Of a stretch of DNA of 64,000 nt, positions 25,030 to 36,489 are shown one piece after another. The stretch lies in the NCBI GenBank assembly GCA_963669155.1, contig OZ022597.1, positions 9,375,250 through 9,439,249 on the forward strand. The letters run 5' to 3'. Within the stretch, counting starts at the first letter, position 1. Each line of letters opens with the position of its first letter. This DNA comes from Arbacia lixula (taxonomy: Eukaryota > Echinodermata > Echinoidea > Arbacioida > Arbaciidae). A model generated the notes under the pieces. It saw only the letters and a program-made list of their open reading frames with translations, made no database searches and was not told where the DNA came from. A program made the position numbers and the translations under genes.

Positions 25030-25137
25030 GTGTGTGTGTGTGTGTGTGGGAGGGGGGGGGGTGAGGGGAAGGAGTCCATGGAGTGATGTGGTTGTGGTAT
25101 GTTATAATGTCTGGAAGGGGCATGGGAACATGGCCAT

Positions 25138-25168
<31 letters not shown>

Positions 25169-25450
25169 AGCAAGGGTGATAGGGGCAGGGGGGGGGGGGG
25201 TAGGGGACTGGGGTCCCTGGGTTGATGGGGTTGTGGTGTGATGCGTGGAAGGGAGCATGGGATCATGGGCATTTGATTTTTTTTTTTTTGGGGGGGGGTG
25301 GGGGGTAGGGACAAGGGTGAGGGGGGAGGGGCAAGGGTGGGGGGGGAGGGGGTTAGGGGTGGGGGGTCCCTGGGGTGATTGTGGTGTGTGATGCCTGGAA
25401 GGGAGCATGGGATCATGGGTATTTGATGAAGGTGTTGGTACATGTAGGGC
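25030..25450. repeat. G-rich tandem array
   Basis: About three ~130-bp units share GGAAGGGAGCATGGGATCAT, a poly-T run, long G runs and GGGGTCCCTGG. The plus strand is extremely G-rich. Confidence 0.85.
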
Positions 25451-25614
25451 CAGGGGGCTCGTTCCATTTGGGGTGTCGGTCACATGGGACGTGGGGTATG
25501 AATGGGATGGCATTTGATAGGTGGGAACTTGTGTGAGGTTAGGGTAGAGGGAGATGGAGAATGGGGAGGAGAGACAGGGATATGGAGGGAGAGAGAGAAA
25601 TTTGTAAGCAGTGA

Positions 25615-25618
25615 GAGG

Positions 25619-25703
<85 letters not shown>

Positions 25704-25740
25704 GGAGATAGAGATAGAGAGAGAGATTGGAAGATAGAGA
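25615..25740. repeat. (GA)n microsatellite
   Basis: GAGAGA tract with GATA interruptions. Confidence 0.95.
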
Positions 25741-26220
25741 GACAGAAATACTGTAGAGAGAGAAGATAGATATTGATTAATAGAAAGGAACAGCTAGAGA
25801 GAGAAAGGTGAGAGATTAAGCAAAAGAAAGGGGGAGTGAGATGACATTTGTTTTTGAAGCAATGTTCTCCTGGAATTATGAAAAGGAAAAACATACAACA
25901 CAATTCTGGGTATGTTTAATTTGGCGGTTTCATGAACAAGTATATTGTATTTCAGTACAGGTGTCCATCATATAATCATCCCTCTCAAAGTAAACATATT
26001 TCAGCATTATACATTATCAATGAATTTCTGATATGATAATAATTACTACTCAGATGAATATCGTTGTTGTTACAATCATTTTTGTTGTTGTTGTCAGGGT
26101 GATCATTTGTAAACAAATAAAGTGTCTTCAACACTCTATTCATATCTTACTATTGTTTTGATCAAAATTAAATATTTTTTTTTGTTATTTTGATATTTTT
26201 ATTTATTTTATTGTTGCCAG

Positions 26221-26450
26221 GGCGATGAACCCTGTCCCAATCGTCGACGAGGACACAGACACCATCCTCCTTGTCTTCATCACGTTCCCCATCGAGCTTT
26301 CCGAGGCGGACCTCATCCTGGGCGACTCGTACCAGCAGAGTCTGCACGTCACCAAGAGCATTGACGACGGAGCGACGTGGACCGCTCCCATCGATATCAC
26401 CGCACAGACCCTGGGACGCATGCGCCCAGAACCACTCATATATGCACCAG
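26221..26450 (+). CDS. Sialidase exon 2 (first Asp box)
   Basis: This exon continues the sialidase propeller. It begins AMNPVPIVDEDTDTILLVF, matching the family segment after the first blade (MNPCPVYD in NEU3), and contains SIDDGATW, a canonical Asp box (S-x-D-x-G-x-T-W) that caps a propeller blade. The acceptor is a long T-rich tract ending TTGTTGCCAG; the donor is CACCAG|GTATGT. The exon takes one base to finish the split Arg codon and leaves one base, so it is compatible with exons 1 and 3. There are no in-frame stops. It lies more than 22 kb downstream of exon 1. Copies of its 3' boundary recur in the following intron. Confidence 0.9.
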
Positions 26451-26469
26451 GTATGTTATGCTTTTTTTT

Positions 26470-26570
26470 TTCAATTCGATTCAAAATGGGTTTTATTTCA
26501 TAATCATAAAATACAAAAAATTGTATAAACATTCACTGTAAATATAAAATAAAGAGACAATGAAAATGGA
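26470..26570 (-). mobile_element. Non-LTR 3' end fragment beside exon 2
   Basis: TTCAATTCGATTCAAAATGG then GTTTTATTTCATAATCATAAA, similar to 10494. Its insertion lies only ~20 bases past the exon 2 donor. Confidence 0.35.
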
Positions 26571-26933
26571 AGCTGCAAAAAACTTTACAGGTTTGAGGGT
26601 GCAGCTCCCTTACATATAAAATATAAATGAATGAAGATCGTTAAAAAATGTTACTTTCCTAATTGATTTCATATAAAAGACAACAAACAACCTATAAATA
26701 ATAGCAAGCATACACATAGTCATACAACAGCACACCCACACGTACATCCTATAATACATACATGTACAATAATACTAATTCGTTTGGACAATTTACATTC
26801 AGTTACGTAGAATATTTAGATACAAAAGTATTTTGAATAATTAATGTTAATCCATACATGCACCAGGTATGTTACGCTGGATTAATGTTAATCCATATAT
26901 GCACCAGGTATGTTATGCTGGATTAATATTACA

Positions 26934-27544
26934 TACAGTTGAGGCCAAAAGTTTACATACACTCATGGAATTCATTAAATTTGTTCGCTTGCCAAACATC
27001 GTAAGACTTACTACATCTTCAGATATATAAGTACTACCATGACGAATTTGGTATCAAATGAAAGAGCGTATTAAGCTCTTTCACATGATTGGAATGCTGT
27101 TGGGATTAAATTATATTTCAGGTGGACTTTTCTTTAAAGAAAAGCAAGTAATATTTGTGCCAAATGTATTTTATTGTGTGTTATTATATTTTCAAACATT
27201 GTTTCATAAAATATATTAATGCCAAATCTATGACTATATGTCATTTTCTACCATGATATGTCACCACTGAACAAAAAAAGTGTAATCTTAAATGTTTGTG
27301 TTGAGATGTAACTAGCACAAATGTTTTAGTCAAGTTTTTTTGGGGGGAAACATGACACCTAAATATTCTTCAGCTTCTGATGAAAAGCAATGAGATGAAG
27401 GGGCATGACATACTCATTTGTTTGATATGAAATTCGTCATGATAGCACAAATATTTTATAAGATACAGTAAATTTTATGATGTTTGGCAAGTGTCAACTT
27501 TTCTTTGAATTTCCTGGGTGTATGTAAACTTCTGGCCTCAACTA
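26934..27544. mobile_element. Tc1/mariner-type nonautonomous element, copy 1
   Basis: TA then CAGTTGAGGCCAAAAGTTTA on the left, and TGTAAACTTCTGGCCTCAACT then A on the right, where TA is expected. The TIR strongly resembles Tc1-type ends (CAGTTGAAGTCGGAAGTTTA in Sleeping Beauty). No transposase frame. Confidence 0.85.
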
Positions 27545-27612
27545 TTTGTGAACACACCTCCTGTTGCATGCATGTTGAATTACTCATCCCTTCACCAGGT
27601 TTTTCGCATTTG

Positions 27613-28838
27613 ATTTTTTATTGTGCCTACCGACCTCATCATAGTATTGACACTCCTCACTGATGTTTCCAGTTTCATCTTACAGAAAATGGACAGTGGA
27701 TCAGCAACAGCAATGGTGCGTTTAGATCTGTCGGCCGCATTCCACACCATAGACCACACTTTACTCATAAATACTCTGACTAGTTTAGGGGTTCAAGGCA
27801 AGGCTTTAGAATGGCTGATATCTTTCCTTGCAGTCACAGTCAGTCCTCCTGAATGGTGTTACCTCCTCATCTCGATCAATGGTCTGCGGTGTCCCCCAAG
27901 GTTCTGTTGGAGGGCCCATTTTGTTCTCCGTTTATATAACAGGGCTCAAAGATATTTTCCAACGTCACTCCGTTCATTATTATTTATATGCGGATGATAT
28001 TCAGATTTTTGTTTCTTTTTCACCCAATCAAACTAGTGCCACCCAAGCTATTTGTAATCTGTAAAGGTGTATAATGGACCGATACTTGGTTGAAGTCACA
28101 CTCGTTACTTTTGAACCAAAGTAAATGTGAGTTTTTACTTTTTGGCTCAAAATCTCAACTCAACAAATTAGACATTGATTCCATTTCCATCTCAGGCAAC
28201 AACATTCCCTTGTCAAAATCATGTCGCAACCTTGTTGTTGTTTTGGACTCACATTCACTCATTTCGTCGCGGCTCGATTTTGGTAATGGCCTCCTATACA
28301 ACTTACCAGAATCTCAAATTGGGAAAGTTACAAAATGCAGCTGCACGCATTGTAACTTTAACCGGCAAGCGCAGCCACATCACCCCTGTCTTGAAAAGTC
28401 TTCATTGGTTGCCCCTGAGGGAGTGCCTTGTCTTTAAAATACTTCTTTTAGTCTTTCATATTGTCAACGGAACTTCCCCCAGTTACAATAAATCTTTGAT
28501 TACAACTACCAATCATCACGAACCTTAAGATCCTCCACATCCGGTCTTCTGCAAGTTCCCGTTTAAAAAGAAATCGTGGGTAGAACGGGCCTTTGCACAT
28601 GCAGGGCCAACCCTCTGGAATTCTCTTCTACAGAGTTCGAAAACCCTGATGTCAGTGACTACCTTCAAGGGCAACCTAAAGACATTCCTGTATTATGGTG
28701 CTTTTTGACATACAACCATATATATTTTAATTCGTAAAGTTCATACCTGTATTGTATTGTATTTTTTTTTCTCTCTAATTTGCTCTGAAGTGCCTTGAAG
28801 CATCTAATTAAGATGGAAAGTGCACTATATAAATTCTA

Positions 28839-28934
<96 letters not shown>

Positions 28935-28935
28935 G
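27613..28935 (+). mobile_element. L2/CR1-like LINE, 5'-truncated and internally deleted
   Basis: Reverse-transcriptase pieces lie in order across frames: DLSAAFHTIDHTLLIN (about 27726), GVPQGS (about 27889), YLYADDIQIF (YADD 27987-27998), LKSHSLLLNQSKCEFLLFG, SRLDFGNGLLYNLPE (about 28270), AARIVTL and ITPVLKSLHWLPLRECLVFK. Frameshifts and stops make it a pseudogene. Between VVLDSH and ISSRLDFG the usual ~50 residues are missing. The tail is GCACTATATAAATTC followed by (ATT)n at 28840-28930, typical of L2/CR1 3' ends. Confidence 0.85.
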
Positions 28936-29339
28936 ATTAACGAACCCTGGGCACTTTATAAGGTGAACCACTTATTTGCACTACCTATGTTATGCTGGAT
29001 TAATTTTCAATGTGAACAGACCTTGGTCCAAATGTGAATGGAACCATTCATCAACACACCAAGTACATTACCTGTTTATTACATGTACAGGATATGCTTA
29101 AATAACTTGCAATGTGAATAGATCGATCCATACAGATGGACCATTCATCTATGTGACTTTGCACATACCAAGTTTGTTATGTCTACATGCTTGATTACAT
29201 TCAGATATGAAAAGCTCCATGCAGCTAGAACCATTCATCTATACATCCAGTATGCAATGCATGATTGTACATGTGATTACATCCCAAGATGAACAGAGCC
29301 AGATGCATTAATCTTATGCTCTGCTTAGTTCATTCTGTA

Positions 29340-30570
29340 GTTTTTTTTTGAATGACAATAGAACCAGGGCTCAATGCAGCCTGCTGTATTCATCCACGAA
29401 GCTGGTACGGTATGCTTGATTAACTTTTAATGTGATCACCCGGCTAATAGAGCTAGTCATCTACACATGACGTGTGTATTTTTGCTAAACTCTTGCTATG
29501 CCCAGTTCCCACCTTCACCTGGCCAAGCTATATCCTCAACTTTTCTTTCACCGTCGCAGTACCAAACTGTCAAAAACAAGTTGGTTTGATACACATGTAT
29601 GTGCCTCTGAGACTGACAAGATCAAAGACTTTTCTTGATTGATGGAGAACTGGCTAACAATGCACACATCTATGGTAGATGTGGAAAGAGGTTGGTTCCA
29701 ATGTATCAAGAATATTTTTAAAATCATTGCTGACTGTTTAGATTTTCTGGTTTTGTGAACCCTGGTTCAGTATAAGGGTGCCAAGATCTGCCAAAGAACT
29801 GCAGTAACAAAAAGATTGTGGCTTAATTGTGTCCCATAAGGAATTTAAAGTTTATTCATAGCCTGTTGTCTATTGTGTGAACAGCAGATTGTGTGGGAGT
29901 CGTGCTACTTAGTATCCAAGCAGAACAGAGTGATTAGTATAATCCTTTTTAAACATCTTTTCTACAAAGAAGTTCCAGAAATATGATCAAGAACTAGGCT
30001 AAACTATTAAGATACTGATTGAACATATCAACAGCATTCAAATACAGTGAAAAAGTAGTTAAAACATACTTAAAACAAGCCTAGGCCGGTACAGAACGGG
30101 TAAATGATCACCTTTTCTCCCCGCTTATCTCCCCCTCCATGTAACACCACAAATCAGAGTTGTAATCTCTTTGCTGTACTTTTCCAATCTAAGTTGATAA
30201 AAGCCATCACCGATCAGGGGTTGGGCGATCTACCGGTCCCATTGTGCCACTGACACCTGTACCCCACTACCGGTGTCAATAAAGCGCTCACACCATGCTT
30301 GTCACTTCAGATTGTGCATTGGGACATTGCTCCAAATTGTATAACATTGATTTTTGGTGCACTCTTAGGGGGAGGGGGGGGGGGGCACTCTATGCATGGT
30401 ACACCTACTACATGAGTACTAGAAAGCACTGTAGTTATAACTTCGTCAGCATCCATGTATAGGTGAACAGTATGCTCATGTTCATGTCTATCTTCACTTG
30501 GAAGCCCTATTGTATTGCACAGGAAATTTGAGAATTCAGGCGGCAGGTTGGAGCAATGTAGTGTGCATTA
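29340..30570. other. Intron stretch, no gene
   Basis: Contains a dispersed repeat segment near 29755-29935 (AACCCTGG, CTGCAGTAAC, TGGCTTAATTG) with relatives at 7680, 11530, 12553, 22700 and 35930, plus a short G run at 30370. No coding signal. Confidence 0.4.
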
Positions 30571-30576
30571 GAAATG

Positions 30577-30669
30577 ATAAACTTGTGGTGTGCCACATGT
30601 GAGTTATTTCACCATCAATTCACACAAATTCTCATAGAGCAGAATTATCCCTGGCACACACAAGGTTAA
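30577..30669. mobile_element. 92-bp TTAA element, copy 3
   Basis: GTGGTGTGCCACATGTGAGT at the left and CTGGCACACACAAGGTTAA at the right; inner CACAAATTCTCATAGAGCAG. Confidence 0.6.
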
Positions 30670-31194
30670 CAAAATTACTAAGATATTGATTTGCATGACA
30701 TTACCCCAGAAAAAATCAAATTCTCTTATAGCTCCTCGTATGACATTTTGTTGGAAGTATGTCACTCAGGAGGGATTGAAGAACACAGGAAATTTGATCA
30801 TTTACAGCAGAATTTGAAGTCAACTTTGGTGATCTGAATGTGATTAGAAACATGTAAACGTTAGAATAGGACATAAGGTATACAGTCATATTAATGTTGT
30901 TTGCTCGCATTACATGCACTTCAGACCCTAGAGTGTATTTTATAATATAGTTTGGCTATGTGTAGCTCTTTTTTTTAACATGATTTTGCAATGTCTTATG
31001 GGCTCTTGCTCACAGTCACAGCATATTTATTTACCAAAGGAATTATACATTAAATGATTATACATTAATAATCTCTGAGCGTAGGTGATTATGATTATCC
31101 TGCCCCGCCCCTCCCATTCCCCCTACCTCCTTCCCCTCCCCCTCGTGCCTCCAGAATATTTATTTACCAAAACTAATCACACAGTAGTATACAA

Positions 31195-31349
31195 ATGATG
31201 CACAGGTTTGAGTGGGTCAGTAGGAATTGTGTACACAAGGTAGCTCTGAATTGCCTGAACCCACGAGGCGAAGCCGAGTGGGTTTCGGGCAAAATTCAGA
31301 GCTACCGCGTGTACACAATCTTACTGACCCACTCAAACCTGTGCATCAT
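31195..31349. repeat. 155-bp near-perfect inverted repeat
   Basis: ATGATGCACAGGTTTGAGTG on the left pairs with CACTCAAACCTGTGCATCAT on the right, and GTGTACAC, GTAGCTCTGAATT and CCCAC pair inward. The loop is GAGGCGAAGCCGAG. Confidence 0.85.
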
Positions 31350-31354
31350 CTGTT

Positions 31355-32244
31355 TTATAGAATGGGCCCCAAAATCTAATAAAAAAGGGAAAAATCTCTG
31401 TCAACCTCATTTACCGGATGCATGTTAAAATCATGCGTCCGGTAATTACCGGATGCATGGTTATGACAAAATCATGCATCCGGTAATTACCGGATGCATG
31501 GTTATTGACCAATCAGATTGCAGAGATCCATCTTCAACATCAATGATCATCAATGATTGGAATCATCAAAATCTGCCAAGACTAAAAATTATTGACTTTT
31601 CACATAGAGAAGTGTCCAAATAACACAGCTAAAATATGAGATGATTTTCTCCATAGACCATGTCAGGTGGAGAAATAGAGTCTGCATGTATAGAACTACC
31701 AAGTTCATCACGCTTTAATTTGATAACAATCATTTAAACGACGTAGTCATATCAGAAAAGACAGATTTACTGCGAATGTCCAGGGTGGCATTGAGTGCAC
31801 AAATGAACGTATTCGCAATGCACGTTAGTGGGCAAATCACCGCAGCAATGTCTCACACAGTGCTGCGACAGCGTAGAATTCAGTCATGAGTTTGTCCTCT
31901 TCTCCGTTCGAAATATCGTCCAATTTTACGTGTTTCACCTCTGCAAAGCGTTTATATGTAGAAAATTAGTATTCGATTCTTCGAGTTAAATTTGTACTCA
32001 CTGAAAGCATCTGAATCGTCCAAAGTTTGTTTCAATTCTTCATGTCACTTTATCGGAGGTTCTCGTGATTCATGGGTGCCGCCATTAGCGTAAGCAACAT
32101 TGGTATCGATCATGTTAATTCTCGGTATCGCGATATTGTGTTGATATCGTGTTGATATCGCGTGCTGCCAGTAAAAAAAAATTACACGGCAATTACGGGT
32201 AATTAACCAATCAGATTGCAGAGATTCTGACACCCATTCTATAA
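31355..32244. mobile_element. TIR element with short inner repeats
   Basis: TTATAGAATGGG ends. Near the left end lie two tandem palindromic copies of TTACCGGATGCATG ... CATGCATCCGGTAA (31411-31505). CCAATCAGATTGCAGAGAT occurs at 31508 and 32206 as a direct repeat. Confidence 0.6.
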
Positions 32245-32612
32245 TACTCTCTGCATGTACATGTAAATTATCATAACTATCCTCCCCTGCCCGCCCCTTC
32301 CCCTGCCTCTTCCCCTGCCCCTTACATTACCCCTTCCCCCCTCCTCTGCCCCTGCCCCTGCCCCCCCCCCCCCCCCACCTCCCCACAGAAGCTTTCCATG
32401 ATTGATGTTTTCCTCTCTCAGGACCATGAGTGCATGTGCTAATCCAGTAATCTATAAGGAGTTAATAGAATGCCATTTGTGCAGACCTTGAGGTGTACAC
32501 TGTGTTCCCCCTTACTTGTGGAATGTGATGTTTGCATACTGTGCTCAGGTGCTTCTTAAAGGCCTGTTCACACGGCTGGAGTTTCCAGCTGCCCCACGCT
32601 GCACACACTTTT

Positions 32613-33071
32613 GGTGCGTCTTCATTAGCCCGATCGGACGAAATAGCGAGCTAGTTTGAGGATCGGGGGAACTAGCCTGAAGTTGCAATAGCGTCTTCAT
32701 AAGCTCGAAACTTGGGATGCATAAATTATCCCGATGTTTGCACATATGCAGTGTGCGACGGAAATAGGCCACGACTGCATGGCTTTGGTTGTGAGCTTGC
32801 CCTTCACGCACGTATAAACACCTAATGTAAGCAATGCCTCGTGTGCGCTGATGCATGGCAGGATCGAGAAATTTTCAGGCTAATGAAAACGCTCCGAGCT
32901 AGCTCCATCTAGCCCAAGATTTCTTGGGAAATTTTCTTGACCAAATAGCTAGCTATTTTGCCTGATCTGGCTAATGAAGACGCAAATAGCTAGCCATTTT
33001 GTGATCTGGCTAGGCTATCGTGATCAGAACTAGCTAGCTATTTCGACACATCGGGCTAATGAAGACGCACC
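32613..33071. mobile_element. 459-bp foldback element
   Basis: GGTGCGTCTTCATTAGCCCG at the left and CGGGCTAATGAAGACGCACC at the right, with TTTT on both sides. Inside, CTAGCTAGCTATTT motifs repeat. Confidence 0.75.
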
Positions 33072-33183
33072 TTTTGACATTTGTGGTCTGCGGCCTTGAC
33101 AGAGCAATAAGTGGGGTACATGTTCACATTTGTAAAAGTCAGGGCCGGACCACCATTTCGTGGGAGGGGATAAAACCTGTAAA

Positions 33184-33480
33184 CATTACCAAAAAGAAGA
33201 CATTGCATATGGGAGAGAATCTCGCATGTGACGTCACAAAATCAAAACTTCAAATAATCATAACTTTCACTAGTGATAATCATTTGTTTCGCAATGTATG
33301 GTCAACAGAATCCAAAATGTTTTGTGCGCCGCTGCAACACTTTGTCAGGTGTGATACAAAATTGTAGTACATGTAGGTAGGGGGTTTAACATATTTAGCA
33401 CTATTAATCATAACTTTCTTATTTTCTGACAGAATTTTATCAAAACCTTCACCATAAAAAATCTGGGATTATTGCACACA
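33184..33480. mobile_element. Partial TTAAAGGG-type element interrupted by insertion
   Basis: Matches the right half of the element at 24095 (CATATGGGAGAGAATCTCGC ... TAACTTTCTTATTTTCTGAC ... AAAACCTTCACCA) and is split by the 136-bp insertion at 33269-33404. Confidence 0.65.
33269..33404 (-). mobile_element. Penelope-like or other TPRT insertion with 14-bp TSD
   Basis: 136 bases flanked by TAATCATAACTTTC at 33255-33268 and 33405-33418. The insert shares GTGCGCCGCTGCAACACTT and GCAATGTATGGTCAAC with the foldback at 37123-37312. Confidence 0.65.
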
Positions 33481-33889
33481 CTCTCTAGTACATATACATT
33501 TATGCATGTATCTCATACTCTGGGTACATTCAATCAATGAAATTCAGTACAAAAAATCCTCAGCATTACTAACTACACTTGCCTTTAATTTTACCTTGAA
33601 AGACGTCATGGCGTGATTGACACATTCTAACTTCCTCTTTCAGGTGACAGTCCTCCAAGGCTTTTTATTTCCATGTGACCTTAATTTTATAGGAGGCCCT
33701 CTAGAGGTGACTTGTTAACTGAAAGTAATTTTGAATGATGTCCTTCGTTAGTAATTGGGTTTGGATTAGAGAATTATGGCGGTGTGGGTGAAGAAGTGAT
33801 AAAACACTGACTAGTGTGTTGGGATCTGCGATCCTTGAGTGTAGCATAGAGAAACGGGGGAATGGAGAGGGAAGATTATAGGAGAGGAA

Positions 33890-33938
<49 letters not shown>

Positions 33939-34115
33939 GTAGAGAGAGAGAGGGGAAGAGAGAGAGAGAGAAAGAGAGAGAGAGGGGGAGACAGAGAAAG
34001 AGAGAGAGAGGGGGTGGGAGAGAGAGAGAGAGAGAGAGAGTGGGAGAGAGAGAGAGAGGGGGAGAGAGAGGGAGGGATGGAGGGAGGTAGGGAAGGAGAG
34101 AGAGATAGAGAGTGG

Positions 34116-34150
<35 letters not shown>

Positions 34151-34215
34151 GATGAGAGAGAGAGGGGGGAGAGTGGGGGAGAGAGAGGGGGAGAGAGAGA
34201 GGCAGAGAGAGAGAG

Positions 34216-34263
<48 letters not shown>

Positions 34264-34265
34264 AA
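33890..34265. repeat. GA-rich purine tract
   Basis: GAGAGA tract with GGGGGA, GACAGA and GTGGGA interruptions. Confidence 0.95.
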
Positions 34266-34819
34266 ACTGTTTTTTCTAGGGGATGGCTGGGTGGGGGGGG
34301 GGGGGAGGTGCTGAACAGAATGAGAGTGAACAAGAGACAGACATACAGAGTGATACAAAGAGAAGTGAAGAACACATGAGAAAGAAAGAGAGGCAAAGAG
34401 ACAGAAGAAGAGAAGGGGAGGGAAATAGTTATAAATCCAAAGGTAACAAGACTCAGTGAAATGTATACAATCCAATACTCACAATACAATAAAAAGTCAA
34501 GAGAGGGAGGGAAAGATCTAGTGACCATTGAGAGGATTTATAGGAATATATAATGAAGTGTGGAATGAATGACTTAAGTGCAATTACAGACAATTAAAAG
34601 AACTTATTGAGCGTTTATTGCGCTTTTGCTCTCCAATCCTTGTGGACCTGGTATTTCTGTCCGCTAATGGCTAAATTGAACTTTAATGAATACTTGGCCT
34701 TCGTGTGTACACAGGTCATTACTTCTCCGTGTGTGCACAACATATGGGTGCATGTCCTATCCAAAGGGAAGGGATTTGGAAATTCCTACATAGACATTTC
34801 GATCTCTAGAAATCTTCCA

Positions 34820-35285
34820 ATAAGCCCCATTTACACTTGCTAAGATTAAGATTTTTAAAATCATGATTTTATGTCTCACGGTTTCAACTTGCCCCCCAAA
34901 ACCATGATCTGAAACATTGCGATTTTTGCTAGGTACTGCGCATGTTCACCGGTCATCCAAAGGAGACCGGCGCGGTGCATGGTTATTATGACGTCACAAG
35001 TGGAGCGCCTTTTGACAATGACAAAAATGCGTGCGTAATTTTACAGAGAAAGATCAAAGCTGCAAGTCATGTGGCAAAAAAATCATGATTTTTCACCCTC
35101 ACCATTTACACTGGCAAACTTCACGAATTTTCATGCGCCGTTTAAAAAAAATCACACTCTGGGAAGTGATTTTTTTTGGCGTGATGTTTTGGTTGTTTGG
35201 ATGTAAGTTGCCTAACAGCTTACACCCGAAGATCGCAATCTTAGAAAGATTGAAATTTTTGCTGGCCAGTGTAAATAGGCCTATA
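34820..35285. mobile_element. Probable foldback element
   Basis: CCCCATTTACACTTGC on the left is roughly inverse to CTGGCCAGTGTAAATAGGC on the right; AATCATGATTTT blocks also pair. Ends are less clear than in the other elements. Confidence 0.45.
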
Positions 35286-36085
35286 GATGTGTGTGTGTAT
35301 TCATCATATTTTCTTGGTTTGCTGAGACGTGTGTGCCTCCAAAACCTTTTTTGTGGAGTACTCTTCCCTTTTTTGCAAACGCATTGTGCATTAATCAATA
35401 CTATTTAGAAAATAGGAAAACTTTCGGTAACACCATGTGGTTGTGTTCTTTCGGATAATTGATCCACTTATGGGGTGAAGAAAGGTAAGGAAAGTGAAAA
35501 AGTGGAAAAAAGGAGAGGTGAATTTTTATATTTTATAGCACTTACACAAGACTATTTTTAGCTGTAGTTTTCGATGTTTCAAACCGAAAATAAATGGGAT
35601 GAAGTAGAGGTAGAAGAAGAGGGTGGGTGGTGATTAAGAGTTGTGAACTGGTCACAAAGTAATTATAAGGCTAAAAGAAAGAAAAAGAAATGAGAAAAGT
35701 GTAGACAAGTTATAGTAAAGTATAGTATAGTACTGTTATAGAAAAGTTATAGTAACTTTTGCAACTAACATTGTGCATTATCAAATAGGATTTTAATAGG
35801 GTGCTTAGTCCATGAAGAGAACTAGTGTTCAATAATTATCTTTTTTACATTTGTGCCCCAAACTGTATTTTTTTTTTTATATATTGTGTGCTTTGAAGGT
35901 TAAGTCATTGGTCTTGGTTAGAATTTTGGGGGTAATGAACCCTGGTCGGACTTGGATGTCAGCATTTGTCATTGAACTGTAGTAATCAAAGAGGCTTGGA
36001 AAAAATATGATGTACATTCCTAAGGATGTGCTTACTGCATATCTTGTATTATTGATGAATATTTTGTATGTATGTTTATTGGTAG

Positions 36086-36175
36086 GTCCTGGTCATGGAC
36101 TGCAACTCAAGTCCGGACGTCTCATCGTCCCTGGCAACATACACTGGAAAGAGAAACCCAATCCAGATTCAACAG
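36086..36175 (+). CDS. Sialidase exon 3 (GPGHG motif)
   Basis: This short 90-base exon encodes GPGHGLQLKSGRLIVPGNI followed by a hydrophilic stretch. GPGHG(I/V/L)QL-x-x-GRL(L/I)VP is one of the most conserved segments of cytosolic and plasma-membrane sialidases, where it forms a propeller strand and turn near the active site. The first Gly codon is split across the junction with exon 2. The acceptor is TTTATTGGTAG and the donor ACAG|GTAAAG. The exon leaves one base, completed by exon 4 to a Gly codon. The pyrimidine tract is weak, but frame and homology make the call secure. Confidence 0.88.
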
Positions 36176-36489
36176 GTAAAGTGTTCAGTGTATAGTGTCC
36201 ATTGTCCAGTGTTATTCTATTGCATCCAATGTTTTACATACATGTACACTATGAGTTATGGTTTGAAATGTTGAGGTGTAGTATAAATATTCTGATGAAA
36301 GGTGTTTGTTTTTGGTTGAAGCAAAATAAAACACTGATAATGAATAAAGATAAATAAACAAATTACATGTAAGGGATTGAACTTGCAATTGATTCTGATC
36401 AAAATAAGACAGGGCTCTGAACTTAATTTCTATTGGGAGACAAATCAATAATCTGGGAGTAACTTCAGTAAATCTCCCTTTTATCAGCA

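Larger units (their letters stand above)
26852..29340 (+). repeat. Decayed array of exon 2 end plus donor copies
   Basis: The exon 2 junction (CATATATGCACCAG|GTATGTTATGC) is repeated almost exactly near 26852 and 26893, each followed by TGGATTAAT. Weaker copies continue past 28960 (CCTATGTTATGCTGGATTAA, then several GAACCATTCATC units to about 29340). A Tc1-type element and a LINE fragment have inserted into the array. Confidence 0.65.

Noticed and set aside
24902..25903. 333-codon minus-strand frame
   Set aside because: Pro-rich sequence comes from the G-rich tandem array and the (GA)n tract; no homology recognised.
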